Shown piece after piece: positions 1 through 5,770 of a stretch of 11,570 nucleotides of DNA; the first letter of the stretch is position 1, and each line of letters opens with the position of its first letter. Position numbers and translations under genes: made by a program. The notes beneath the pieces were generated by a model that saw nothing but the letters and a program-made list of their open reading frames with translations, was not told the DNA's origin and did not search any database. Source of the stretch: DATKIY01 sp035543875 (GTDB lineage Bacteria > Actinomycetota > Actinomycetes > JAHEKZ01); the NCBI GenBank assembly GCA_035543875.1, contig DATKIY010000190.1, positions 1 to 11,570 on the forward strand, given 5' to 3'.

Positions 1-209
1 ATGCCATGTACGACCTCGCCAGCCTGACGCTCGGACACCAAGGGAATCTCAGCGACGTTGTCGCCGGCTACGGCGACGACGTCGACCTCGACGTGATCCG
101 CGCCTGGTGGTCGCTGCGAAGCCTGACGGCGATCCGCTGGCTGGTTGAGCACGGTTTCGACCCGTCCTCGCCCGGTTGCGAGGTCGACGTACTGAGGTCC
201 CAGGTGTGA
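1..209 (+). CDS. Aminoglycoside phosphotransferase-like protein, C-terminal end (5' end outside window)
   Basis: The reading frame is open from the first bases and ends at TGA 207-209; about 68 residues are visible. The segment reads ...MYDLASLTLGH, then a Gly-Tyr-Gly turn, then IRAWWSLRSLTAIRWLVEHG and a closing VDVLRSQ. From memory of the family, this is the helical C-terminal part of APH/choline-kinase-fold phosphotransferases (PF01636) in actinobacteria: the Asp-x-x-x-Leu stretch that follows the Mg-binding loop, then the Trp-rich helix. The catalytic HGD motif must lie upstream and is not visible, so activity and substrate cannot be judged. The Met at position 6 is internal, because residues continue in frame before it. 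The gene is convergent with another APH-family gene 161 bases away. Confidence 0.75.
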   Translation, partial: AMYDLASLTLGHQGNLSDVVAGYGDDVDLDVIRAWWSLRSLTAIRWLVEHGFDPSSPGCEVDVLRSQV

Positions 210-232
210 GGTTGCACAACGCGTGAATTTGC

Positions 233-312
233 GGCACCGGAGTCCACTGACACACGAGCGGCCAGACCACCCAATCAGAAGGGTGGGAGGTCGAATCGTT
301 CCGGGCACGCCA
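233..312 (+). other. Possible degenerate tRNA relic (3' half most recognisable)
   Basis: Positions 273-282 read AATCAGAAGG, as on the 3' side of the anticodon arm in many bacterial tRNA-Met/Ile2 genes. At the expected distance follow GTCGAATC (289-296, T-loop-like) and CCGGGCACGCCA (301-312, acceptor end with CCA-like terminus). A GAGC (256-259, D-arm-like) precedes. The structure is not intact: the T stem pairs badly, the T-loop begins GTCGAAT instead of TTCGAAT, and no 5' acceptor strand complementary to CGGGCAC was found. This is either a decayed tRNA, an old integration scar, or coincidence. Confidence 0.22.
267..286. terminator. Stem-loop between convergent genes, possible bidirectional terminator
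   Basis: CCACCC (267-272) pairs perfectly with GGGTGG (281-286) around an 8-base loop. It lies between the convergent stops at 209 and 371, where a shared terminator is expected. No T tract follows on either strand, so intrinsic termination would be weak. The hairpin overlaps the possible tRNA relic and may be part of it instead. Confidence 0.3.
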
Positions 313-370
313 AGAAGTGCGCGCCAAGGTTCGCACCAGTGCACGCCACGCGCTCAGACCGCGTTCACGT

Positions 371-1768
371 CTACCCTGTAAATGCAGGACTTTCGAGGCC
401 ATGCTCGAAACAAGTCAGGCTGCGTTTGATCCAGTTGAGATCGCCAGCTGCCAGTCCGTCGTCGGCGCCACGCCGAGCCAGCGTCGGCAGTAGGGCACGG
501 TAGGTCTGCACTTGGTAGAGCGCTCCAACGACCGGCGCGAGAGCTGCCGCATCTCGGAGCGCTTCCTCTGGGTACATCGCGGACCAGGCTCCGACGTAGG
601 CGTCGATCAAGCGACGACGCAACGCAATGTCCTCTGTCCTCGAGACGTAGGTAATTAGATCGACGAAAGGGTGTGACACGGCGGCGTCTGTCCAGTCGAA
701 CACACGTGTGCTGGCCGGCCCGAACGCCACGTTCCAGGGATGGAGGTCGCCATGGACAAGGGTGGGTTCAGGTCCGATCTCGTCCAGACGACGACACGAG
801 TCGGCCATCGTTGGTGCAGTTGCTCGCCATCGTCGTCGCACATCAGCAGTCATTCTCTTCAAGACCTCATCGTCCTCGGCCAAGGCCTCGGTCTGGGATG
901 CCAGATCTGTCAGCGACCGAACCGGAAGTCCGAGAGCGACCAGCTCGTCGGTCCTGCCCAGCCACGACTGCTGTATGACTGCGTGCGCCACGACGCCCTC
1001 GTGCCAAAGCGACTGGTCCTGGTCACCCAACTCACGCGCATCTAGGTCGCGCATCAGCAGCCACCCGCGAGCGTCGTCGACGGCGATCACCTCTGGCACC
1101 AGCTCTGGCACCCGCGTGGACAGGGCCTGCGTCGCGACCGCCTCATTTCGAAAGATTTCGGCGCTGCACTTGAAGAAGACGTCCCCGTCAGTGGACGGGG
1201 CACGAAGGACCACCGATGGCCCCCAGAGCTGGTGCGGCCTTGGTGTTCCGATGGCCGGTTGACCCGCTGCTTCCAGCTGGTCGAGCATCCAGGCGGAGGC
1301 ATCGGCGAACCACCTCGGTCTGGACCATTGCGGCCGCAGCGGCGACCAGCCTTCGGCGCGCTCACGAGCCCACGAGGCCAAAGCGGCTCGCGACGTCGCT
1401 GGCTCCAGTCGAGCGATGACCTCCGCATCAAGGTCTTGCCAGACCCAGCCAGTCGGCGCCTCGGTCACGGAGGCGTCGAACTCCAGCATTAGCGAGACCG
1501 CTTCGCTCGCAACAGCGGCGGTGTCAGATGCATCGTCATCAGACGTCACAACAAGCCGGAGTGGCACCGTTTTGGAGGTGTCGACCACGTCTACACAATC
1601 CAGGATCTCGAATACCTTCGGCTCCGCGGTGTTCAGCCGCACGGTCGGCAGCCGCGGTGGAGTCGCGGGCGGGAATCCCTCACGGTCGGCGACGAGGACG
1701 GCAGTGCGTCCCGAATGCGGGACTAATAAGGTCACCAGACTGCTGCCCGCCTGCCCCGGATCGGTCAT
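371..1768 (-). CDS. APH/choline-kinase-fold phosphotransferase family protein with N-terminal extension
   Basis: A 465-residue protein. The kinase core runs from about residue 180 to 450: VVLRAP and VFFK with Lys200 as probable ATP-binding lysine, Glu209 as its likely partner, RGWLLMRDL (234-242) as hinge, the catalytic loop LVHGDLHPWN (337-346, Asp341 and Asn346), and the metal-binding VFDWTD (356-361). All hallmark residues of PF01636 are present, so it looks active as a small-molecule phosphotransferase. The substrate is unknown, and aminoglycoside resistance should not be assumed. Residues 1-140 form an extra alpha/beta-looking domain, followed by a linker RPQWSRPRWFADASAW (145-160) that I recall from a specific actinobacterial/Chloroflexi subfamily. 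ATG at 1768 is supported by GGAAGG eight bases upstream. The gene is divergent from the MFS gene and convergent with another APH-like gene. Confidence 0.88.
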   Translation of the reverse strand: MTDPGQAGSSLVTLLVPHSGRTAVLVADREGFPPATPPRLPTVRLNTAEPKVFEILDCVDVVDTSKTVPLRLVVTSDDDASDTAAVASEAVSLMLEFDASVTEAPTGWVWQDLDAEVIARLEPATSRAALASWARERAEGWSPLRPQWSRPRWFADASAWMLDQLEAAGQPAIGTPRPHQLWGPSVVLRAPSTDGDVFFKCSAEIFRNEAVATQALSTRVPELVPEVIAVDDARGWLLMRDLDARELGDQDQSLWHEGVVAHAVIQQSWLGRTDELVALGLPVRSLTDLASQTEALAEDDEVLKRMTADVRRRWRATAPTMADSCRRLDEIGPEPTLVHGDLHPWNVAFGPASTRVFDWTDAAVSHPFVDLITYVSRTEDIALRRRLIDAYVGAWSAMYPEEALRDAAALAPVVGALYQVQTYRALLPTLARRGADDGLAAGDLNWIKRSLTCFEHGLESPAFTG

Positions 1769-1776
1769 GCCCCGAG

Positions 1777-1782
1777 CCTTCC
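1777..1782 (-). promoter_or_regulatory. Ribosome binding site of the phosphotransferase gene
   Basis: The minus strand reads GGAAGG, eight bases before the ATG at 1768. This supports that start over the overlapping upstream ATG at about 1784, which is out of frame. Confidence 0.65.
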
Positions 1783-1796
1783 ATGGAACTGGCCGC

Positions 1797-1819
1797 TCAC
1801 CAGTGAAGTCATCACCAGT
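1797..1819. promoter_or_regulatory. Overlapping dyad/direct repeats in the divergent intergenic region, candidate operator
   Basis: TCACCAGT occurs at 1797-1804 and again at 1812-1819, a 15-base direct repeat. The first copy is part of TCACCAGTGA (1797-1806), a TCAC-N2-GTGA dyad, and GTGA (1803-1806) faces TCAC (1812-1815) across 5 bases. GTGA/TCAC half-sites resemble those of Crp/Fnr-family regulators, but their usual spacing is 6, so this is only suggestive. The site lies 29 bases before the phosphotransferase start and 62 before the MFS start. A second structure nearby is CAGCCC (1832-1837) pairing with GGGCTG (1843-1848). No convincing -35/-10 pair was found for either gene. Confidence 0.3.
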
Positions 1820-1880
1820 CGCCCCGAGGAACAGCCCCGCGAGGGCTGGCCGAGGGCCTATCTTGCGGAAATGACTTTAA

Positions 1881-3611
1881 ATGTTGGGGCGCTCTCGAGG
1901 CGAAGACTGGTCACCGATCGGGCGTTGGTGTGACCGCCTGATGGGAGGCGTGAGCGATGCGTTGCGCGAGACGGGGCAGTCCCTAGGGACCGTCTTTCAC
2001 AACCCCAGCCTTCGACGTCTCAACCTCGCTTTCGCAGGTTCGGCCGTTGGTGACTGGGCGTATGCGACGGCGATCGTGGTCTGGGCATACGGCGTCGGTG
2101 GCGTTACGGCCGTTGGCATCTGGGGCACGGTGCGACTGGTGCTGATGACAGTTGTAACACCGTTCGCATCGACTCTTGTCGACCGTTTCCCCAGGAAGAC
2201 CGTGATGGTTGTCTCTGACCTCACGCGTGCCGGTCTGGTGCTAGTCGGTGCAGCGCTAATCTGGCTCGACGCGCCGGTCCTTCTGGTGTTCGTCTTGGCG
2301 ACAGTTGCCGCACTCGTGGGCACGCCGTTCCGTCCTGCCGTTGCGGCGTTGCTCCCGAACCTCGTCAGCAAGCCTGAAGAGCTCACTGCCTCAAATGGCA
2401 CCTTGAGCACGCTAGACAGTCTTGCCTTCTTCGCCGGCCCTGCGATCGGCGGCGTCCTGTTGACTGTTACAGAGGTTCCGGTCGTCATCGCGTTCAATGG
2501 GCTCACTTTCTTGTGGTCTGCTGCATTGGTGAGCCGCATAGGTATACCGAGCCACGAGACGGTTCCGCCGGAGGTCGAGAGCGACGACCCAGACGAACCG
2601 GAGTTCGTCAGCTTTCTTGCCGAGTCGACCGCGGGCTTTCGGGAGATCTGGCGGCACCCCGATTTACGGCTTGTGTCTCTCGTCTACTGCGCGCAGACGG
2701 TCGTGGCAGGAGCCTCGATCGTCTTCACCGTTGCCATTGCCGTAGAGGCCACGTCGTTCGGAGCTAATGGGGTCGGCTACCTCGACAGCATGTTGGGCGT
2801 CGGCGCAATCCTCGGTGGGTTGATCGCCATCGCCCGGGCATCCAGCCAACGACTGGCTACTGATTTCGGCATCGGAGTACTGCTGTGGGCGATGCCACTC
2901 CTGCTCATCGCTGTGTGGCCGCAGGCATGGGCGGCGTTCCTAGCGATGTTTGTGATCGGAGTCGCAAACCCCGTCGTTGATGTCAACGCGTCGACGATCC
3001 TGCAGCGGTTGGCATCCGACGAAGTCCTTGGTCGGGTCTTCGGCGCGCTCGAGGCCGTCCTCATCGGGTCTATGGCTCTTGGATCGATCCTTATGCCGCT
3101 GCTGATCGCGACGATCGGGCTGCACTGGTCGCTGGGCGTACTTTCCCTCGCAATCGTGGCGCTGGTGCTGCCATCGATGATGAGACTTCGCCGACTGGAC
3201 GTTTCGCTGGGCGCACCCGAGGGGCTGGATCTACTCCGTCAACTCCCGCTCTTTGCACCGTTGGAGCTGAAGTCGCTCGAGCTCGTTGCTGGTCGCCTGG
3301 TGCGCGTCGAGGTGCCTGCCGGCGAGGTCATCATCCGCGAGGGCGATGAGGGTGACAGGTTCTATGTCATTGAGTCGGGGCGGGCCAAGGCTTCGTATCG
3401 GGGCGAACTACTAAGGAGCATGGGTCCGGGCCACCCGTTCGGAGAGATCGCGCTGCTCCGTGATGTACCGCGCACCGCCACCGTGACTGCAGAGGAGCCG
3501 ATGGTGCTGTTGGCGCTGGACCGACAGCACTTCCTAGATGCAGTGAGCGGCAACAGTGAAGTCAACAACCGCGCCGACGACCTCATCTCGCAACGCATCC
3601 CAACCTACTGA
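1881..3611 (+). CDS. MFS transporter fused to a C-terminal cyclic nucleotide-binding domain
   Basis: A 576-residue inner-membrane protein with two modules. Residues about 45-435 give twelve hydrophobic segments in two six-helix halves joined by an acidic loop (228-242, rich in Asp/Glu). The loop after TM2 carries DRFPRKTVMVVSDLTRA (101-117), an MFS motif A variant, and FRPAVAALLPNLV (150-162) is typical of the EntS-like MFS_3 group of exporters. Residues about 455-570 form a CAP_ED/cNMP-binding beta-roll: LPLF opening, then GEVIIREGDEGDRFYVIESG (481-500), then the phosphate-binding cassette FGEIALLRDVPRTATV (520-535) with Glu522 and Arg531 intact. I infer an exporter gated or tuned by cAMP or cGMP. 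Substrate unknown. The start is uncertain: no Shine-Dalgarno fits ATG 1881; Met21 (1941) and GTG at 1950 are in-frame alternatives and would not affect TM1. Confidence 0.9.
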   Translation: MLGRSRGEDWSPIGRWCDRLMGGVSDALRETGQSLGTVFHNPSLRRLNLAFAGSAVGDWAYATAIVVWAYGVGGVTAVGIWGTVRLVLMTVVTPFASTLVDRFPRKTVMVVSDLTRAGLVLVGAALIWLDAPVLLVFVLATVAALVGTPFRPAVAALLPNLVSKPEELTASNGTLSTLDSLAFFAGPAIGGVLLTVTEVPVVIAFNGLTFLWSAALVSRIGIPSHETVPPEVESDDPDEPEFVSFLAESTAGFREIWRHPDLRLVSLVYCAQTVVAGASIVFTVAIAVEATSFGANGVGYLDSMLGVGAILGGLIAIARASSQRLATDFGIGVLLWAMPLLLIAVWPQAWAAFLAMFVIGVANPVVDVNASTILQRLASDEVLGRVFGALEAVLIGSMALGSILMPLLIATIGLHWSLGVLSLAIVALVLPSMMRLRRLDVSLGAPEGLDLLRQLPLFAPLELKSLELVAGRLVRVEVPAGEVIIREGDEGDRFYVIESGRAKASYRGELLRSMGPGHPFGEIALLRDVPRTATVTAEEPMVLLALDRQHFLDAVSGNSEVNNRADDLISQRIPTY

Positions 3612-3625
3612 CAGTTGACCGGCTG

Positions 3626-3639
3626 GGCGAGGCGCCTTT
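3626..3639 (+). terminator. Small GC hairpin with TTT after the MFS gene
   Basis: GGCG (3626-3629) pairs with CGCC (3633-3636) around AGG and is followed by TTT. It is 14 bases past the stop of the MFS gene, in the 58-base gap to a convergent gene. The four-base stem and short T run make it a weak candidate. The gap also has CGATTCAG twice (3651-3658 and 3673-3680). Confidence 0.22.
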
Positions 3640-3669
3640 GCTGTTAGGGGCGATTCAGCGCGATGGTTG

Positions 3670-4044
3670 TCACGATTCAGCCCCTGCATCTCCCATCGCG
3701 GTTGCGACGGATGCGTTGGCGCATGCTCCGTCGATGTCAGACGGAATGACAGCCGAGAGGAAGGCCAAGAGCAGCGCCATGACAACTGCGGCAGCGGACG
3801 CCAATGCGAGCAGCCCCAGAAGCGGCCACCATCTTTGGTTCCGACGGATGGCGACCACGCTCAGCGTGAGTGCGGTTCCGGCCAAAAGGGCCTCCACGCC
3901 GAAGAACGTTGCCCACGCCAAGCGCGCATCGCGGCAACCGGTGTCGACGGTGCTTGCGGCCACCAGTAGGACTCCTGCCACGACTGCGCAGATCGCCCAG
4001 CCAATCACTGGTGTCCATCGGCGCCGCGTATCGGGTGTGACCAT
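3670..4044 (-). CDS. Small three-TM membrane protein, function unknown
   Basis: A 124-residue protein that I do not recognise. Hydrophobic segments lie at about residues 12-31, 43-66 and 74-99. Positive charges sit before TM1 (RRR, 7-9) and in the TM2-TM3 loop (RRNQR, 67-71), so the positive-inside rule predicts a cytoplasmic N-terminus and an external C-terminal tail. The only cysteines in the extracytoplasmic parts, Cys37 in the first loop and Cys108 in the tail, would then face each other outside and could form a disulfide. Cys19 is within TM1. ATG 4044 has no clear Shine-Dalgarno. The gene is convergent with the MFS gene and divergent from the first beta-helix gene, sharing a 210-base upstream region with it. 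The opposite strand also has an open frame, but the hydrophobic pattern and topology favour this strand. Confidence 0.68.
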   Translation of the reverse strand: MVTPDTRRRWTPVIGWAICAVVAGVLLVAASTVDTGCRDARLAWATFFGVEALLAGTALTLSVVAIRRNQRWWPLLGLLALASAAAVVMALLLAFLSAVIPSDIDGACANASVATAMGDAGAES

Positions 4045-4240
4045 GACCGGGAAGTTACAACAGTCGAGGTTGCAGAGGTCTACGCGACGAGTGAGGGACT
4101 TGGGCTGCTGGGTGTGCTGTAGCAGTGCTTGATATTCGCAAGGTCACTTCGCCTGCGCATTGCCTGGCCGGGGTCTATGGTCGCTGCATCTACCTCGGGT
4201 CTCCTCCGCATCGGGGCTGCTGTCGGTGGGTGCGGGTTAC

Positions 4241-4246
4241 GAAGGG
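4241..4246 (+). promoter_or_regulatory. Ribosome binding site deciding the start of beta-helix gene 1
   Basis: GAAGGG lies eight bases before ATG 4255 and five before ATG 4252. The two paralogues downstream both use an eight-base gap, which favours 4255. The frame is open up to an ATG at 4129, but the extra 42 residues there have no counterpart in the paralogues. Confidence 0.5.
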
Positions 4247-4254
4247 TCGCAATG

Positions 4255-5508
4255 ATGTTGAGAGCCCACGAGAAGCGAATCGTCATTGTCGGTGCAGCAC
4301 TTGGCCTGGTGGTTGGCGCGCTAACAGTGGTCGCGCCGAGCGGACTGGCGGTGGTGAGTTCGTGTCAGGTGCGGGATCTGACGTCGGGTTCAGCCGTCAG
4401 CGCCGATCTACAAGGTGTCATCCATGCGGCCACGTCTGGTGACACGGTCCAGGTTTCTGGTCTTTGTGTCGGAGGTTTCACCATCGGTAAGGACCTGACG
4501 ATTGTAGGTAGATCGACCTCCGCGGTCCCGCAGGCGACGCTTGACGGAAATCGTGAGGCAAGGGTGCTTCGGCTGATCGGTGGCCGGACGACCGACGTCG
4601 TCCTGTGGGATGTAGCCATCACCCACGGTCGGGCGTTCTCCGGCCCGGGTGTCGGCAGCGAAAAGGGAAATGGGGGTGGGATATACATCCGCCAAGGCAG
4701 CAAGGTGACGCTCAACGGTTCAACGTCGGTGTATGGGAACACCGCTGAGTTGGCCGGCGGCGGCATCTACACCTACGGCATCAACAGTGCGGTGACGTTG
4801 AACGACTCATCCTCGGTTACCGGGAACCGAACCGTTATCTCCACCGGCGGGGGAATTTACAACTCGGCAGGCACCGTCAGCTTGAATAATTCGTCGACGG
4901 TCTCCCGAAACCGTGCTGATGCCCATGGCGGCGGTATCGACAACAGCCGCGGCGGCACCGCCGCTCTGAACGGGTCGTCTTCGGTGACCGATAACACTGC
5001 CGATGAGGCAGGGGGGATCTTCAACACAGGCGACTTGACATTGAACGGTTCGTCTTCGGTGACCGGTAACACGGCCAACTTTGCGGGCGGAATCATCAAC
5101 GAGGGCCAGCTAACGTTGGTTGGGTCGACATCAGTGGCTGGGAACACCGCTGTAGGAAGCGCCGGGGGCATCTCTAATTCCGGCGGTAGCACGGTGACCC
5201 TGAACGACTCATCCAGCGTGTCCGGCAACTCCGCGGGGATTCGCGGTGGTGGAATCTACAACCACTACAAAAGAAGTAGCACTGTTACGTTGAATGACTT
5301 GGCGTCGGTCTCCGGCAACTCCGCCCGTCGGGGCGGTGGAATCTATAATTTCGGAACCACGGTTACGTTGAATGGGTCGTCTTCAATCACCGCGAACAAC
5401 GCCACTTCTAGCGGCGGCGGGATCTACAACGATCGCGAAGGCACAGTCACGTTGAACGACTCGGCCTCGCTAGCCGGAAACATTCCAGATGACTGCGTGG
5501 GGTGTTAG
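4255..5508 (+). CDS. Secreted right-handed beta-helix repeat protein, paralogue 1 (10 repeats)
   Basis: A 417-residue protein from ATG 4255. Residues 1-32 look like a Sec signal peptide: charged start (Arg3, Lys7, Arg8), hydrophobic core IVIVGAALGLVVGALTVVA, probable cleavage near Ala32. A leader module follows (37-125): Cys37, DLQGVIHAATSGDTVQVSG, Cys71, GGFTIGKDL, then TLDG and a VAITHG strand, as at the entry of many beta-helix proteins. Ten repeats of 24-31 residues occupy about 139-410, each with S-S-S-V-x-x-N, a short loop, G-G-G-I-Y-N and V-T-L-N-G/D. The unit resembles chlamydial Pmp repeats (GGAI and FxxN). Repeats 5-7 have GG rather than GGG. The protein ends in DDCVGC; Cys37, 71, 414 and 417 are its only cysteines. 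No LPxTG, lectin, protease or barrel domain is seen. The role is probably structural or adhesive outside the cell; this is inference. Confidence 0.85.
   Translation: MLRAHEKRIVIVGAALGLVVGALTVVAPSGLAVVSSCQVRDLTSGSAVSADLQGVIHAATSGDTVQVSGLCVGGFTIGKDLTIVGRSTSAVPQATLDGNREARVLRLIGGRTTDVVLWDVAITHGRAFSGPGVGSEKGNGGGIYIRQGSKVTLNGSTSVYGNTAELAGGGIYTYGINSAVTLNDSSSVTGNRTVISTGGGIYNSAGTVSLNNSSTVSRNRADAHGGGIDNSRGGTAALNGSSSVTDNTADEAGGIFNTGDLTLNGSSSVTGNTANFAGGIINEGQLTLVGSTSVAGNTAVGSAGGISNSGGSTVTLNDSSSVSGNSAGIRGGGIYNHYKRSSTVTLNDLASVSGNSARRGGGIYNFGTTVTLNGSSSITANNATSSGGGIYNDREGTVTLNDSASLAGNIPDDCVGC
4669..5484 (+). repeat. Ten in-frame beta-helix coding repeats, gene 1
   Basis: Each unit is about 72-93 bases long and encodes one predicted helix turn, with recurrent GGCGGNGG(A/C)ATCTACAA and AACGGTTCGTC-type blocks. 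The units have diverged at third positions and in loop length, but some blocks are nearly identical, for example those starting near 4966 and 5041. Confidence 0.8.
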
Positions 5509-5563
5509 TCGAGTGCGCGTCGCTGCGATATACCTGCCAGGAGATTGCTAGGCAACACCATCC

Positions 5564-5591
5564 CTTCGGTCAGTATCGATCCCGACCGAAG
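5564..5591 (+). terminator. 8-bp stem-loop between beta-helix genes 1 and 2
   Basis: CTTCGGTC (5564-5571) pairs perfectly with GACCGAAG (5584-5591) around a 12-base loop, 55 bases after the stop of gene 1. No T run follows. It could be a terminator of the U-poor type found in high-GC bacteria or an RNA element that partially separates gene 1 from genes 2 and 3. The remaining 262-base gap shows a small TTGC-TAG-GCAA hairpin near 5546 and no convincing gene; the open frame at 5502-5726 lacks a ribosome binding site and any family resemblance. Confidence 0.4.
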
Positions 5592-5630
5592 TCGTTCGAC
5601 GCAAACCGCATCGGCGAACTCGGACCGTCA

Positions 5631-5755
5631 GCGATCGCAAGTGAACCAGGGACCAAAGCCTCTGCTCCGGTGATGGTCCGCGCGCCTAGCTTCGGCGTAT
5701 CAGCTTGCGGGGGTCGTCCGTGTTAGGGCTGCGGTCAGCACGGGTGAGCGATCGC
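5631..5755. repeat. Two GCGATCGC palindromes upstream of beta-helix gene 2
   Basis: GCGATCGC occurs at 5631-5638 and 5748-5755, 117 bases apart. The extended contexts are similar (AGCGATCGCAAG and AGCGATCGCGAAG). The second copy ends one base before the ribosome binding site of gene 2. They may be operator-like sites or a chromosome-wide oligonucleotide motif; one window cannot decide. Confidence 0.3.
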
Positions 5756-5756
5756 G

Positions 5757-5762
5757 AAGGAG
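5757..5762 (+). promoter_or_regulatory. Ribosome binding site selecting the GTG start of beta-helix gene 2
   Basis: AAGGAG lies exactly eight bases before GTG 5771. The upstream in-frame ATG at 5705 has no such site and would put 22 uncharacteristic residues before the signal peptide. Confidence 0.75.
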
Positions 5763-5770
5763 TGTTGATC

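Noticed and set aside
237..312. Functional tRNA gene
   Set aside because: The T stem does not pair, the T-loop is altered and no matching 5' acceptor strand is found, so only a relic is proposed.
708..1874. Plus-strand frames opposite the phosphotransferase gene
   Set aside because: They are antisense shadows; the minus strand encodes all conserved kinase motifs and has a good ribosome binding site.
3638..4132. Plus-strand gene opposite the three-TM protein
   Set aside because: Its translation is a low-complexity Ala/Ser/Arg sequence without domains, as expected for the complement of a GC-rich hydrophobic gene; the minus strand gives a sensible membrane topology.
4129..4254. N-terminal extension of beta-helix paralogue 1 from ATG 4129
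   Set aside because: The extra 42 residues have no match in the paralogues, no ribosome binding site precedes 4129, and GAAGGG is well placed for ATG 4255.
5484..5508. Cell-wall sorting signal at the C-terminus
   Set aside because: There is no LPxTG, hydrophobic tail or basic end; the proteins stop at Cys-x-x-Cys.
5502..5726. Small gene overlapping the end of beta-helix gene 1
   Set aside because: No ribosome binding site, no family resemblance, and it spans the stem-loop; it looks like a chance frame.
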